From NCBI GenBank assembly GCA_038093515.1, contig JBBPSI010000195.1:1-45193 (forward strand): DNA of 45,193 bases, read 5' to 3'. The position numbers and the translations under genes are program-made. Within the stretch, counting starts at the first letter, position 1. Every line of letters starts with the position of its first letter. Shown here in pieces: positions 17,131-27,645 of the stretch. The stretch is from Butyriboletus loyo. Its lineage: Eukaryota > Basidiomycota > Agaricomycetes > Boletales > Boletaceae. The notes beneath the pieces are model-generated. The model was not told the origin of the DNA, did not search any database, and saw only the letters and a list, made by a program, of their open reading frames with translations.

Positions 17131-18464
17131 ATTTCCATCCAACGTCCCAGACGCGTCGGTCGTTCTTTCCGCGTTCCCTCTCCTGAACCGGAACCCATCG
17201 TCGTCGACAACCCATCACCGCCACACTCTCCCGCCCCACCAGACCCTCAACCCCAGTTTTCCCCTTTGCCCCAGTCGGACCCCGAACCCTCTTATCAACC
17301 TGAGGACCAGGGTCTAGGGCAGGAAGACGAACCGGCACCCAGCGACGACGGTTATAGCAGTGACTGGCTCGACAGAACCCCCCACGTCTCCCCCCACGTC
17401 TCCCGCTCTCCCTCTCCACCGTATTTTCCTCCCGCAGATCCCTCTGACGATGAAGACGACGACAACGATATGTCTGATAAAAAGAATATCGTCCCCAAGG
17501 ACTTCTCTGGTCTCAACGAAGACGCCTCGCGATGGCTCCTCGCCATGCGCACCTACTTCGCCGCCAATCAAACGGCATTCCCCGACGACGAGTCCAAAAT
17601 CAATGCCCTCCTCATGAAAATGAGCGAAGGAAAAGGAAAGACGTTCTCCGAAGGATGGATGAGCCTCCTTCTAGATGGACATCCCACAGCGCGACAGAGA
17701 GAGTTCTCCACGGTCTGCGAAGACTTCCACCGAGTCTTCCACCCCTTCGACATAGGAGAGAGTGCCCGTATCGATCTGGGGAACCTCACCCAGAACAAGG
17801 CCAACCGCAAGGACGGCTACGATACCTATGTCACTGAGTTCCAACTTCTCGCCGCCAAATCCAGGATCATCGACGAGAAGGCGCTCATTGAATGGTTCAT
17901 TCGCAGCCTTGATCCCCGCCTTGCCGAGTCAGTCCTCTCATGTGAGAAACCCCCACCACGCTCGCCGGTTGGGCCGAAAAGACTTCTGCCTTCCATGCGC
18001 AACACAAGCGCATCGACGACCTCCACGCAGGGAAGCGCTACATTCCCACTTTCTCCTCCCCCTCCAAGCCCTCGTCCAGCAGAAGGGACCCCAACGCGAT
18101 GGACGTCGACGCAGTCCGACTTACTCCCGTACAACGTGCGGAGTACATGAAGCAGAACAAATGCTTCATTTGCCACCAAGTCGGCTGCCGATCGACTAAC
18201 CATCCTCGCCCCCCTTGCAACGGGCAGAACTCCCGAGGACCGCCCTCTCGACCCCCTCGCAACCCTCAGCGCACACGCGCCGCCGTCGTCATGCAACCAG
18301 AGCCCAAGCCCTCCCCACTCGTCGACTACCTGTCCGAGTTAAAGGGTCGAGGCACCCAGCAGGAAGACGTCTTGAATGTCCTCAAGGCGTGCTTCAACGA
18401 AGATGAAGAAAAGCTGCCCGTCGCAGCAACCAAGGTGGCCGAAGAATGGCCAAAGGATTTTTAG
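17131..18464 (+). pseudogene. gag: El3 gag, one single-base deletion
   Basis: The frame is open from an ATT at 17131 (context gcccaccATT) with no ATG upstream in the leader. The first in-frame ATG is 17470 (MSDKKNIVPKDF). The N-terminal 113 residues are acidic and proline-rich (VPSPEPEPIVVDNPSP, SYQPEDQGLGQEDEPA). The capsid segments follow (LLAMRTYFAANQTAF, VFHPFDIGESARIDLGN, KALIEWFIRSLDPRLAESVL). One base is missing in the run of Cs near 17951 compared with El1, so the frame shifts there. The C-terminal part (18099-18464) keeps the knuckle CFICHQVGCRSTNH and the end AEEWPKDF, stopping at TAG 18462-18464. Without the deletion the Gag would be about 445 residues. Confidence 0.87.
18455..18464 (+). 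promoter_or_regulatory. Candidate -1 ribosomal frameshift site at the gag stop
   Basis: Gag ends GAT TTT TAG. Five Ts let the P-site phenylalanine tRNA re-pair perfectly one base back, placing TTA and then the pol frame in the ribosome. The run is kept in El1 (1410-1418), El2, El3 and El4; El7 has gattgttag. An ATG overlapping this point in El3 and El4 (18446) is absent in El1 and El7, so reinitiation there is less likely to be the family's mechanism. Confidence 0.55.
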
Positions 18465-21400
18465 AAAGGAGGGAAGTTTCGACGTCTTCGCCTCCTCATG
18501 TAATTGCCCCTGTAGTTTTATCAAACCCAAATGCGCAATCTATTCGAGTCCCAGTGTCATTATTCGCGCATGAAGGGGGACAAATCGTCGACACATTCGC
18601 CCTGGTGGACAGCGGCGCAAGCGGATGCTTCATAGACCGAGATCTAGTGAAGCGAAAGAAATTGCCGATGGAATGGCTACCCAAGCCACTTAGTGCCCAA
18701 AACGTGGACAGGTCAAACAACCAAGGAGGAGTCATACGACACAAAGTCACCATCTCCATCAGGATTGGAGAAACCAAGGAGGAACGGAGTTTCCTGGTCC
18801 TCAATATAGGAAGAGAAAACATGATCCTGGGATTACCGTGGTTACGAGAAGCCAACCTGGTAATAGATTGGGCCACTGGCCATATCGATCTCCCAGATCA
18901 AATCAAGAAGCCCCGACACGACTCCCCTCGGGCAATCGCTCAACGGTACCTGGTACGGTACCTTGACTTGGACCCAGACTCCAAGATAGCCAAGCTCTGG
19001 AAGAAGCGAGTGGACGCTTCAGCAAGGGAAGCTTACCCTGTCAGAAAGGCAACCATTGCAACTGAGATCGCCGCTCAAGCCGTCAAGGAGAAAGCAGTTC
19101 TCCCTACCCCGTTCGCCGCCTTTGCAGACGTTTTCGACAAGAAGAACACTGAGGAACTACCCCCGTCCCGATCTTTCGACCACACTATTGACCTCGACAA
19201 AGACTTTGTCCCGAAAGTCGCCAAGGTCTACCCCTTGAATCCGAAAGAGTCGGAAGCTTGTAAAGCTTTTGTCGAGGAACACCTCAAGTCAGGAAAGATC
19301 ACCCCCTCGAAGTCTCCTCAAGCAGCCCCTTTCTTCTTCGTGTCCAAGAAGGATGGCTCGTTACGACCTTGTCAAGACTACCGATATCTGAACTCCCACA
19401 CGGTCAAAAATGCTTACCCTCTCCCCCTCATCTCCGACCTCGTCGACCGTCTCAAAGGGTCCAAAATCTTCACAAAGATGGACATCCGCTGGGGATACAA
19501 CAACGTCCTCATCAAGCCGAACGACCGCTGGAAAGCGGCCTTCATCACCCCCCAAGGGCTGTTCGAACCCACCGTGATGTTCTTCGGCCTTTGCAACTCC
19601 CCAGCAACATTCCAGGCTTTAATGGACCATATCTTCGGCGACCTTATGGCAGAAGGATGGCTGATCATCTATATGGACGACCTTTTGATCCATTCGGCCA
19701 CTGCTGAGGAACACGAGGTCCGTACGATCCGCGTCCTAGAGCGACTCAGGGAGCACAAACTCTTCCTCAAATTGGAGAAATGTTCATTCGACGCTGAGGA
19801 AGTTGAGTACCTCGGCATGATGGTCAGAGAAGGTCAGGTCAAAATGGACCCCACAAAGTTAAAAGCCATTTGAGAATGGAACCCCCCGACCTCAGTGAAG
19901 GCAGTCAGGTCCTTCATTGGGTTTTGCAATTTCTACAGGAGATTTATTCAGGACTTCTCCCACATCGCAAAGCCCCTTCACGATCTGACCAAAAAGAACT
20001 CCCCATGGGCGTGGACCCCGGCTTGTGAACAAGGGTTCCAAGCAATTAAACAGTTGTTCCTTCGCCAACCCGTCCTCTCCATGCCCGACGTCATGAAGCC
20101 ATTTGCTGTCATGACGGACGCTTCCCTCACTGCTACTGGAGCAGTGCTCATGCAGAAGGATGTCAATGGCGATTGACATCCTTGCGCCTATCTCTCCAAG
20201 ACGCTCTCACCAGCTGAGCATAACTATGACATCTATGATCGCGAGTTGCTCGCAGTCATTCACGCACTGGAAGAGTGGCGACACTACCTACGGGGTACTG
20301 GCCACCAGGTAGAGATTCTCACCAACCACAAGAATCTCACATACTTCCGACAACCGAATAAGTTGTCCCGCCGACAAGCCCGTTGGCTGATGTTCCTGCA
20401 GGATTTTGACCTGCATTTCCACCACATCCCGGGTACGCAGATGGGACCCATGGACGCCCTGTCTCAACGAGACGACATTGACACCTCCACCAACAACCAG
20501 GAGGTCACCCTGTTACCTGAAAACCTGTTCGCCAGGAAAATTGATGTTGCGCTTGCGGAAAAGATCACCGCTTCCACCCCCAGCGACCCCATGATTAAAC
20601 AGTATATGCAGGCTCTCTATGAAGACTCTCCCCTCTTCCCCAAGATGAATGCCAGAGACTGGGACTTCGATGGTAAAGAGCTGTATTTCCGCAAGAAGCG
20701 CTACATTCCCAAGGTGGCACGGGTCGACCTCATCCGATCCTTACATGAAAGCCCTGCTGGGGGTCATGGTGGCATATTCCGCACCCAGAACCTGGTACAA
20801 CGGGATTATTGGTGGCCAGGCATGGCTAATTTGGTCCGCCGCTTCGTTTCTGGCTGTGCCATATGTCAAGCGCACAAGGTTAATACTCATCCCACCATGC
20901 CCCCTCTCACTCCTTTGGCCAGTGTAGCCTCTCGTCCTTTCGAACAAGTGTCGGTCGACCTCATCACCGGTCTTCCTCCTTCCCTGGGTTATGATTCTGT
21001 CATGGTCATGGTAGACCATGGGCTTACGAAGGGGGTAATTTATTCCCCTTGCAATAAAGACATTGACGCGGCAGGAGTCGCCAAATTATTCTTCAAAACC
21101 GTCTTCCTCCGTTTTGGCCTACACTCCCGCTGCATCTCAGACCGAGGTCCTCAGTTTGCATCCGCCTTCGCTAGGGAACTCGCGAGACTTCTCGACTACG
21201 ATCTCGCCCTTTCCTCCGCCTACCACCCCCAGACTGACGGTGAAACCGAACAAGTCAACCAGGAATTGGAAACTTACCTACGGATCTTCTGTGATGGCCA
21301 TCCGGAACAATGGGCCGAACTCCTTCCCATGGCTGAGTTTTCCCACAACTCCATGACCCACTCGTCGACCAACGTGACGCCCTTCTCTCTAATGGTCGGC

Positions 21401-22006
21401 TATGAACCAAGATCATATCCTCCAATCGGAAAGACGTTCCTCCCCGCCCTCGAGTCTAGACTCTCAGAACTCACAGGGGCTCGAATGGAAGCTCTGGAAG
21501 CCCACGAAAAGGCACAGCGATTAATGAAGGAGCAGATCTCGTCCAAGTTCCGTCCATGGAAGACTGGCGATAAGGTTTGGTTGGAAGGACGCAACCTTCG
21601 ACTTAGGTACCCGTCGAAGAAGCTCGCCCCTAGACGGGAAGGTCCGTTTGAAATCGCGCAAGTCATCTCCCCTGTGGCGTACAGGCTCCGACTGCCACCG
21701 ACCTGGAAGATCCATGACGTCTTCCACGCGTCATTGCTGACTCCTTATCGTGAAACTGCGGAGCATGGGCCGAATTTCACAAACCCTCCGCCGGAAGAAA
21801 TAGACGGAGATGAAGAGTACGAGATCGATCGGATCCTGTCCCATCGTGGCTCAAAGGGACGCCGTCAGTTCCTTGTGTCCTGGAAAGGGTATTCCACAGC
21901 GGAGAACACCTGGGAACCAAACGGGAACCTGGTCCATGCGCAGGCCTTGCTCAAGGCTTATAAACTGCGCCACCCCAAGGATTTTCCCTCCCCATCTTTG
22001 CAGTAA
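18458..22006 (+). pseudogene. pol: El3 pol: protease-RT-RNase H-integrase-chromodomain, two stops
   Basis: This is a full-length Pol in the -1 frame after gag. Protease active site DSGA is at 18608-18619, and RT YMDD at 19670-19681. RNase H follows (TDASLTATGAVL, YDRELLAVIHAL-like, GPMDALS). Integrase has its zinc finger (HESPAGGHGG ... CAICQAHK) and core residues ([28 protein letters not shown]). The chromodomain is at about 21820-21960 (EIDRILSHRGSKGRRQF, WKGYSTAENTWEP). Stops are at 19871-19873 (CGA to TGA before EWNPPTS) and 20174-20176 (TTA to TGA in NGDLHPC). The final stop TAA 22004-22006 is followed after nine bases, in frame, by ORF3's ATG. All catalytic residues are present, so only the stops inactivate it. 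Confidence 0.93.
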
Positions 22007-22015
22007 CACTCGAAA

Positions 22016-23287
22016 ATGTCCATCTCTCCCATCGAAAACAACGCCTCTTCCACCGCTAACAACAACAATGAGAACCTTCCTCTTCCGCCGCAACCCCCCG
22101 TCCGCTCTTCACGCCTCCCAGTGTCATCCCGCCGCGTGCTCTACGCTGCTGTCTTAGAGAACCCTGTCGCCACCTACGCTTTGGAACAGCGTATGGACTT
22201 CACCGGGGACTATGTCCTCCGCACCCTCGCCTCCCTCTACCGCTCTTATGCCCTCGCCCGTACCGTCCACACCCATCTGTGTCCAGACAACCAGCCGCCC
22301 GTTTATGCCGCCGCCCTTGAGTCCTCCTTGATGGAGGCTAGGGGCTACACCCTCGATATCCTCCACGCCGAAGGATTCGGTTACGTGGTTGATCAGCTCC
22401 TGCCAGGTATTCTGGCCCCAGTCCTCCGTCCCATCCTCATCGCGCTTGCTCCTAGGGAGCGGCAGTTCTACCTTCATTCTGCCGACCGCATCGGCTACCT
22501 CCGTCCCATGGCTCGCGGCCCCAATCCAGTGCCTCGTCCTCCCCCGGCAAGATCTCCTTCGCCTGTACCTGTTCCAGCGCCATCCACTCGAGAGTCGCCT
22601 GCAACCACGCTGGTAGCAGACTCGTCTCGCGAAACGACTGGAGAGTCCCTGGAGTCCTTTCGGACCGATGTCGACGAGCCCCAGGTCGCTCGTCGACACT
22701 CCCCCTTACCGCCTCGTACAGTGCGTCGCCAACCTCGCCAGGCGTTACTCCAGGCCGGAGCCATCCCTGGGTCAGTCACTCTCACCGCTGCAGGACGAAG
22801 AATTGCCAACTGAGCCATCCGCTCCGTCACCCCCCAACCGTCCACTCGACGAGGAACCCCCTCAATCCAACTCATCCCCTGCGCCACTACCCCTGCCGCC
22901 GCAGCTGGTAGCTCTAATGACTCTTCCTACGGACCCCCGCCCCCCTACCTCGCTGGTCAGGGCACTCGTGATTCCCCTATCGTCGTCGACGATCGATCCC
23001 CTGGTCCCAGCCCGGGCCTTACTCGACCTCGCCTCGTCCGCCCGCAACTCTGCTTCGAGTGCGGGACCGTCGGCCACTTCCGCAGGGAATGCCCCAACTA
23101 TACCTGCCCGTTTTGCCGCCGCATCGCCCCTGGTCATATACAGGAGTTTTGCCCAGAGCGTGTCTGCGGCTTATGCGGTGCCATTGGCCACATCGTCGCC
23201 AACTGCACGTTCCGAGACAACGCATGGGCGGAGTTACCTGCCGACGATCCTTACGACTATGACTTCAACGAGGGAGCGTCTCAATGA
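22016..23287 (+). pseudogene. El3 ORF3, three-knuckle protein, one stop
   Basis: Homologue of the intact ORF3 at 14879-16117, 423 codons from ATG 22016 to TGA 23285. One CGA-to-TGA change at 22811-22813 (RRIAN-stop, where El4 has RRIANRAF) truncates it to 265 residues and removes the three knuckles CFECGTVGHFRREC, CPFCRRIAPGHIQEFC and CGLCGAIGHIVANC. The N-terminal 130 residues (RVLYAAVLENPVATYALEQ, ARTVHTHLCPD) are nearly identical to El1 and El4. The frame is otherwise in register, which indicates that the protein was under selection until recently. It sits between pol and the polypurine tract, and no separate promoter is evident. Confidence 0.85.
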
Positions 23288-23325
23288 AGGGAGTTTTCAA
23301 GTTGTGGAGTCGGAGTCTCCACCAT

Positions 23326-23335
23326 GGGAAGGGGG
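23326..23335 (+). other. Polypurine tract of El3
   Basis: GGGAAGGGGG followed by TAA and then the 3' LTR at 23339. It is the expected plus-strand primer of an LTR retrotransposon and is conserved in El1 (6274-6283) and El4. Confidence 0.85.
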
Positions 23336-23338
23336 TAA

Positions 23339-23765
23339 TGTTACGGTAGTGGTATACTTTTTCCATCTGCTACCATTGGGACTACTTCATTCACCTAGCT
23401 TACAGCTAGTTCCCTTTGAATGGTACCAACCGTTCTAGCTTAGTCACCATTTCCCGCGCACGGACGCACTTTCCTTCATACTCCAGAACATTCTAGAGTA
23501 TCTCTTCCCCATTTGTACTTTCTCTTCTCGTGACTCGATTAGGGACATGGTCTGTGTGCAGACCCCAGTAGTATAAAGACCCAGCCTTTATACCATGTAC
23601 AGTATCTAGTTCTACGCAGCCTACTGCTAGCAATTAGTTCATTTCCAGACTCTTAGTGTGCGCACTAAGGCATAGTCTGAGACTCACCCCAGAATCGTCT
23701 CTCGAGTCTTGAGGCCACTCCAGAGTGCCTCCTCACTGTTCTAGTTGTTAGCGCCCAGCGTAACA
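23339..23765 (+). repeat. 3' LTR of El3 (427 bp)
   Basis: Pairs with 16640-17066. By eye it differs at about twelve positions, all transitions (for example gaacgg to gaatgg, gaacgttc to gaacattc, gtgcgc to gtgtgc). It is followed by the tctaa duplication. Confidence 0.97.
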
Positions 23766-24361
23766 TCTAAAGCCTCTGTTCGGGCTCCCGTGAGTTCTGA
23801 AAGTCTGGACTCGAGGGCGGGGAGGAAAGTCTTTCCAATTGGAGGATAAGACCTCGGCTCATACCCGACCATCAGAGAGAATGGAGTCATGTTGGTCGAG
23901 GAGTGGGTCATCGAGTTATGGGAGAACTCGGCCATGGGGAGGAGTTCTGCCCAACGCTCGGGGTGACCATCGCAGAAGATTCGGAGATACGTCTCTAATT
24001 CTTGGTTGACCCGTTCGGTTTCACCATCGGTCTGTGGGTGGTAAGCAGAAGAGAGGGCGAGATCATAGTTGAGAAGTCTCGCAAGCTCTCTAGTGAAGGC
24101 GGATGTGAACTGTGGGCCTCTGTCCGAGATGCAGCGGGAGTGTAGGCCGAAACGAAGGAAGACGGTTTTGAAAAATAATCTGGCGACTCCTGCTGCGTCA
24201 ATATCTTTGTTGCAAGGGGAATAAATTACCCCCTTCGTAAGCCCATGGTCTACCATGACCATGACTGAATCATAACCCAAAGAGGGAGGAAGGCCAGTGA
24301 TGAGGTTGACCGAGACCTGCTCAAAAGGACGAGAGGCCATGCTGGCCAGAGGGGTGAGTGG
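23766..24361 (-). pseudogene. pol: El4 pol, part 2: integrase core
   Basis: This is the middle segment of El4 Pol, between El3 (left) and solo LTR C2 (right). It reads [66 protein letters not shown] and RSYPPIGKTFLPALESRL. The first integrase aspartate, in VSVDLI of El1 and El3, is asparagine here (VSVNLI; GAC to AAC, a G-to-A change), so integrase would be inactive. The frame is otherwise open. It joins 16639 on its C-terminal side and 25184 on its N-terminal side. Confidence 0.9.
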
Positions 24362-25183
24362 TGTTACGCTGGTAGCGCACAATAGCTAGCAAGCAAGCAC
24401 TTATAGGGGCTCGAGCCTAATGAGGAAACTAGCCGACTCGCGTAGACGACGCTATCGGGTGTCTTGCAAAGCAAGTGTCGGCGAGATCTTGAGTGGTGGC
24501 GACCAGACGAGATCGAGCAGACTCTTATCAGCTTTATCGGCAAGAGAAGGGTATATTGCTAGATTACTATGCACTTGGTAGATGCGTAGAATTAGCTAAA
24601 GAACTCGTACTAGTCTAAGTGCGAGTATATATACTAGTGTCCATTGTGCACAGACCGAGCTGTGCGTGGCAGCAAAGGGCAAAGGGCTATGAGTCCGTCC
24701 GAGTCATAGCGGCGAAAGGAGAAGCGGCAAAGTGCCGGTAACGAGGGAGCGAAGCTCCGAGTAAGGTGGTGACATCGTCAGCGAATGAGAAGTGCTGAAC
24801 ATGAAGTGACGATGTCCATGAGGCCGGCCCCACAGGGCGAAGGGTGCGCGAACAGCGGAGCCCTTGGATACGGGTCTCGACGCGAAGGTAAGAACATGTC
24901 GTAATCTAATCACGTGCTAGTCACGTGATGCAAGAAATGTCATTGGTCAAATAAGAAGGGACGCGACAGCTCAACTGAGGGTCCGGCCCGACAGGGCGAT
25001 CAGACAGGGGCTATCTCGGTGTAGCGTCACCGAGACTTGCTGGAACGACTGGGGAAGTGGATAACGTCCACTAGGTGACTGGGGAGCGGGCGATGGGCGG
25101 CATCGCAAGGCGGCGGGGGCGGCGGGGACGCGTGAGCGTGGGAAAACGAGTGGCGGGGTACGCTTAGGGGTAAAACTGTAACA
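24362..25183 (-). repeat. Solo LTR, family C (C2, 822 bp) with TSD agtgg
   Basis: On the minus strand it runs TGTTACAGTTTTACCCC...ACCAGCGTAACA. It is flanked by agtgg (24357-24361 and 25184-25188), and El4 pol reads through when it is removed (VPPL / TPLASM). It defines the full length of family C. Its termini resemble those of family A (TGTTAC...AGCGTAACA), but most of the body does not. Confidence 0.93.
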
Positions 25184-27645
25184 AGTGGGGGCACGGTGGG
25201 GTGAGTATTAACTTTATGCACCTGACATACGGCGCAGCCAGAAACGAAGCGGCAAACCAGGTTAGCCATGCCAGGCCACCAGTAATCACGTTGTACCAGA
25301 TTCTGGGTGCGGAATATACCACCATGACCCCCAGCTGGACTTTCGTGGAGGGATCAGATGAGGTCGACATGAGCCGCCTCTGGGATGTAGTGCTTTTTGC
25401 GAAAATACAGCTCTTTACCGTCGAAGTCCCAGTCCCCAGCATTCATTTTGGGGAAGAGGGGGGAGTCTTCGTAGAGAGCTTGCATGCATCGCTTGATCAT
25501 CGGGTCACTGGGAGTCGAGGCGGCAATCTTTTCAGCGAGAGCGATGTTGATCTTCCTGGCGAATAGGTTTTCGGGGAGGAGGGTGACCTCCTGGTTGTCG
25601 GCAGAGGTGTCGACGTTGTCTTGTCGGGACAGGGCATCAGCAGGTCCCATCTGCATACCAGGAATGTGGTGGAAATGCAGGTCGAAGTCCTGCAGGAACA
25701 TGAGCCAGTGAGCTTGCCGGCGGGACAGCTTGTTGGGTTGGCGAAAGTAAGTGAGATTCTTGTGGTCGGTGAGAATCTCTACTTGGTGACCGGTACCGCG
25801 CAGGTAGTGTCGCCATTCTTCTAGTGCATGAATGACCGCGAGCAACTCGTGATCATAGATGTCGTAATTGCGCTCCGCAGGCGAGAGCGTCTTTGATAGG
25901 TAAGCGCAAGGATGTAAGTTGCCATTGACATCCTTCTGCATGAGCACTGCTCCTGTGGCAGTGAGGGAGGCATCCGTCATGACAGCAAACGGCTTTGTGA
26001 CGTCGGGCATAGAGAGAACAGGTTGTCGTAGGAACGACTGCTTGATTGCTTGGAATGCTTGTTCACAAGCCGGGGTCCAGGCCCAGGGGGAATTCTTCTT
26101 GGTCAGGTCGTGCAACGGCTTTGCGATATGAGAGAAGTCCTGTATGAACCTGCGGTAGAAATTGCAGAACCCAATAAAGGACCTGACTGCTTTTACTGAG
26201 GTCGGGGGGTTCCATTCGCGAATGGCTTTTAGTTTGGTAGGATCCATCTTGACTTGGCCTTCCCGAACCATCATATTGAGATACTCTACTTCTTTGGCGT
26301 CGAATGAACATTTTTTGAGCTTGAGGAAGAGTTTGTGTTCTCGAAGTCTTTCCAGTACGCGGATTGTGCGGGCCTCGTGTTCAGCGGTGGTGGCGGAATG
26401 GATTAGGAGATCATCCATGTAGATAATGAGCCACCCTTCGGCCATGAGGTCGCCGAAGATGTGGTCCATCAGCGCCTGGAACATGGCAGGAGAATTGCAT
26501 AGACCAAAGAACATGACGGTAGGCTCGAACAGCCCCTGGGGAGTGATGAATGCTGCTTTCCAGCGGTCGTTTGGCTTGATGAGGACGTTGTTGTATCCCC
26601 AGCGGATGTCCATTTTGGTAAAGATTTTCGACCCTTTGAGATGGTCGACGAGGTCGGAAATGAGGGGAAGGGGATAGGCGTTTTTGACAGTGTGCGAGTT
26701 CAGATACCAGTAGTCCTGGCAGGGACGTAACGAACCATCCTTCTTGGATATGAAGAAGAAGGGGGCTGCCTGAGGGGACTTGGAGGGAGTGATCTTTCCC
26801 GACTTGAGGTGTTCTTCGACAAACGCCTTACATGCCTCCGATTCCTTCGGGTTCAGAGGATAGACCTTAGCGACTTTGGGTACGAAGTCTTTGTCGAGGT
26901 CAATGGCGTGGTCGAACGACCTGGATGGGGGTAGCTCCTTGGTGTTCTTCTTGTCAAAAACGTCTGCGAAGGACTTGAACGGGGTTGGGAGAACTGCTTT
27001 CTCCTTGACGGTCTGAGTGGCGATCTCAGTGGCGATGGTTGCTTTTCTGACTGGGTAAGCTTCCCTTGCTGAAGCGTCTACTCGCTTCTTCCAGAGCTTG
27101 GCTATCTTGGAGTCTGGGTCCAAGTCCAGGTACCGTACTAGGTACCATTGAGCGATTGCCCGAGGGGAGTCATGTCGGGGCTTCTTGATTTGATCTGGGA
27201 GATCGATATGGCCAGTGGCCCAATCTATTACCGGGTTTGCTTCTCTTAACCATGGTAACCCCAGGATCATGTTTTCTCGGCCTATGTTGAGGACTAGGAA
27301 GCTCCGTTCCTCCTTGGTTTCTCCAACTCGGATGGAGAGGGTGACCTTGTGTCGGATGACTCCTCCTTGGTTGTTTGACCTGTCCACGTTTTGGGCACTA
27401 AGTGGCTTGGGTAGCCATTCCATCGGCAATTTCTTTCGCTTCACTAGATCTTGGTCTATGAAGCATCCGCTTGCGCCGCTGTCCACCAGGGCGAATGTGT
27501 CGACGATTTGTCCCCCTTCATGCGCGAATAATGACACTGGAACTCGAATAGATTGCGCATTTGGATTTGATAAAACTACAGGGGCGATTACATGGAGAGG
27601 CGAAGACGTCGAAACTTCCCTCTCTTCTAAAAATCCTTTGGCCAT
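25184..27645 (-). pseudogene. pol: El4 pol, part 1: protease, RT, RNase H, integrase zinc finger
   Basis: The frame is open from ATG 27645 (overlapping the end of gag) to a TGA at 25354 (VDLI-stop-SLHES; CGA to TGA), then continues in register to the C2 insertion. It holds protease DSGA, RT YMDD (IIYMDDLLIHSATTAEH), RNase H (TDASLTATGAV, YDHELLAVIHALEEW, TDHKNLTYF, GPADALS) and the integrase finger (HESPAGGHGG ... CAVCQVHK). One early position reads TLSIRVGETKEE. All RT and RNase H catalytic residues are present. ATG 27645 exists in El3 and El4 but not in El1, so frameshifting is a better general explanation for pol expression. Confidence 0.92.

Larger units (their letters stand above)
16640..23765 (+). 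mobile_element. Chromovirus El3 (family A), complete with both LTRs and TSD
   Basis: This 7,126-bp element is flanked by tctaa at 16635-16639 and 23766-23770. Order: 5' LTR 16640-17066, primer site 17069-17078, gag, pol, ORF3, polypurine tract 23326-23335 and 3' LTR 23339-23765. It is inserted in El4's integrase gene, so it is younger than El4. Its lesions are few: one base lost in gag, two stops in pol and one in ORF3. The LTRs differ at about twelve positions by eye, all transitions, mostly at CpG. Confidence 0.97.

Noticed and set aside
17266..17268. TTG as gag start (also 28813 and 12668)
   Set aside because: The conserved frame continues upstream to the ATT in all copies and TTG has no favourable context.
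18446..18464. ATG overlapping the gag end as the pol start codon
   Set aside because: Present in El2, El3 and El4 but absent in El1 and El7, so it cannot be the general pol start. The T-run slip is preferred.
22154..22699. A 181-codon minus-strand frame opposite El3 ORF3
   Set aside because: Antisense shadow of the N-terminal part of ORF3; codon pattern follows the plus-strand gene.
22668..23438. A 256-codon plus-strand frame overlapping ORF3 and running into the 3' LTR of El3
   Set aside because: It is the alternative frame of the knuckle region and uses no independent start; a similar frame in El1 (5620-6297) arises for the same compositional reason. I could not exclude overlapping coding completely, but the knuckles are in the other frame.
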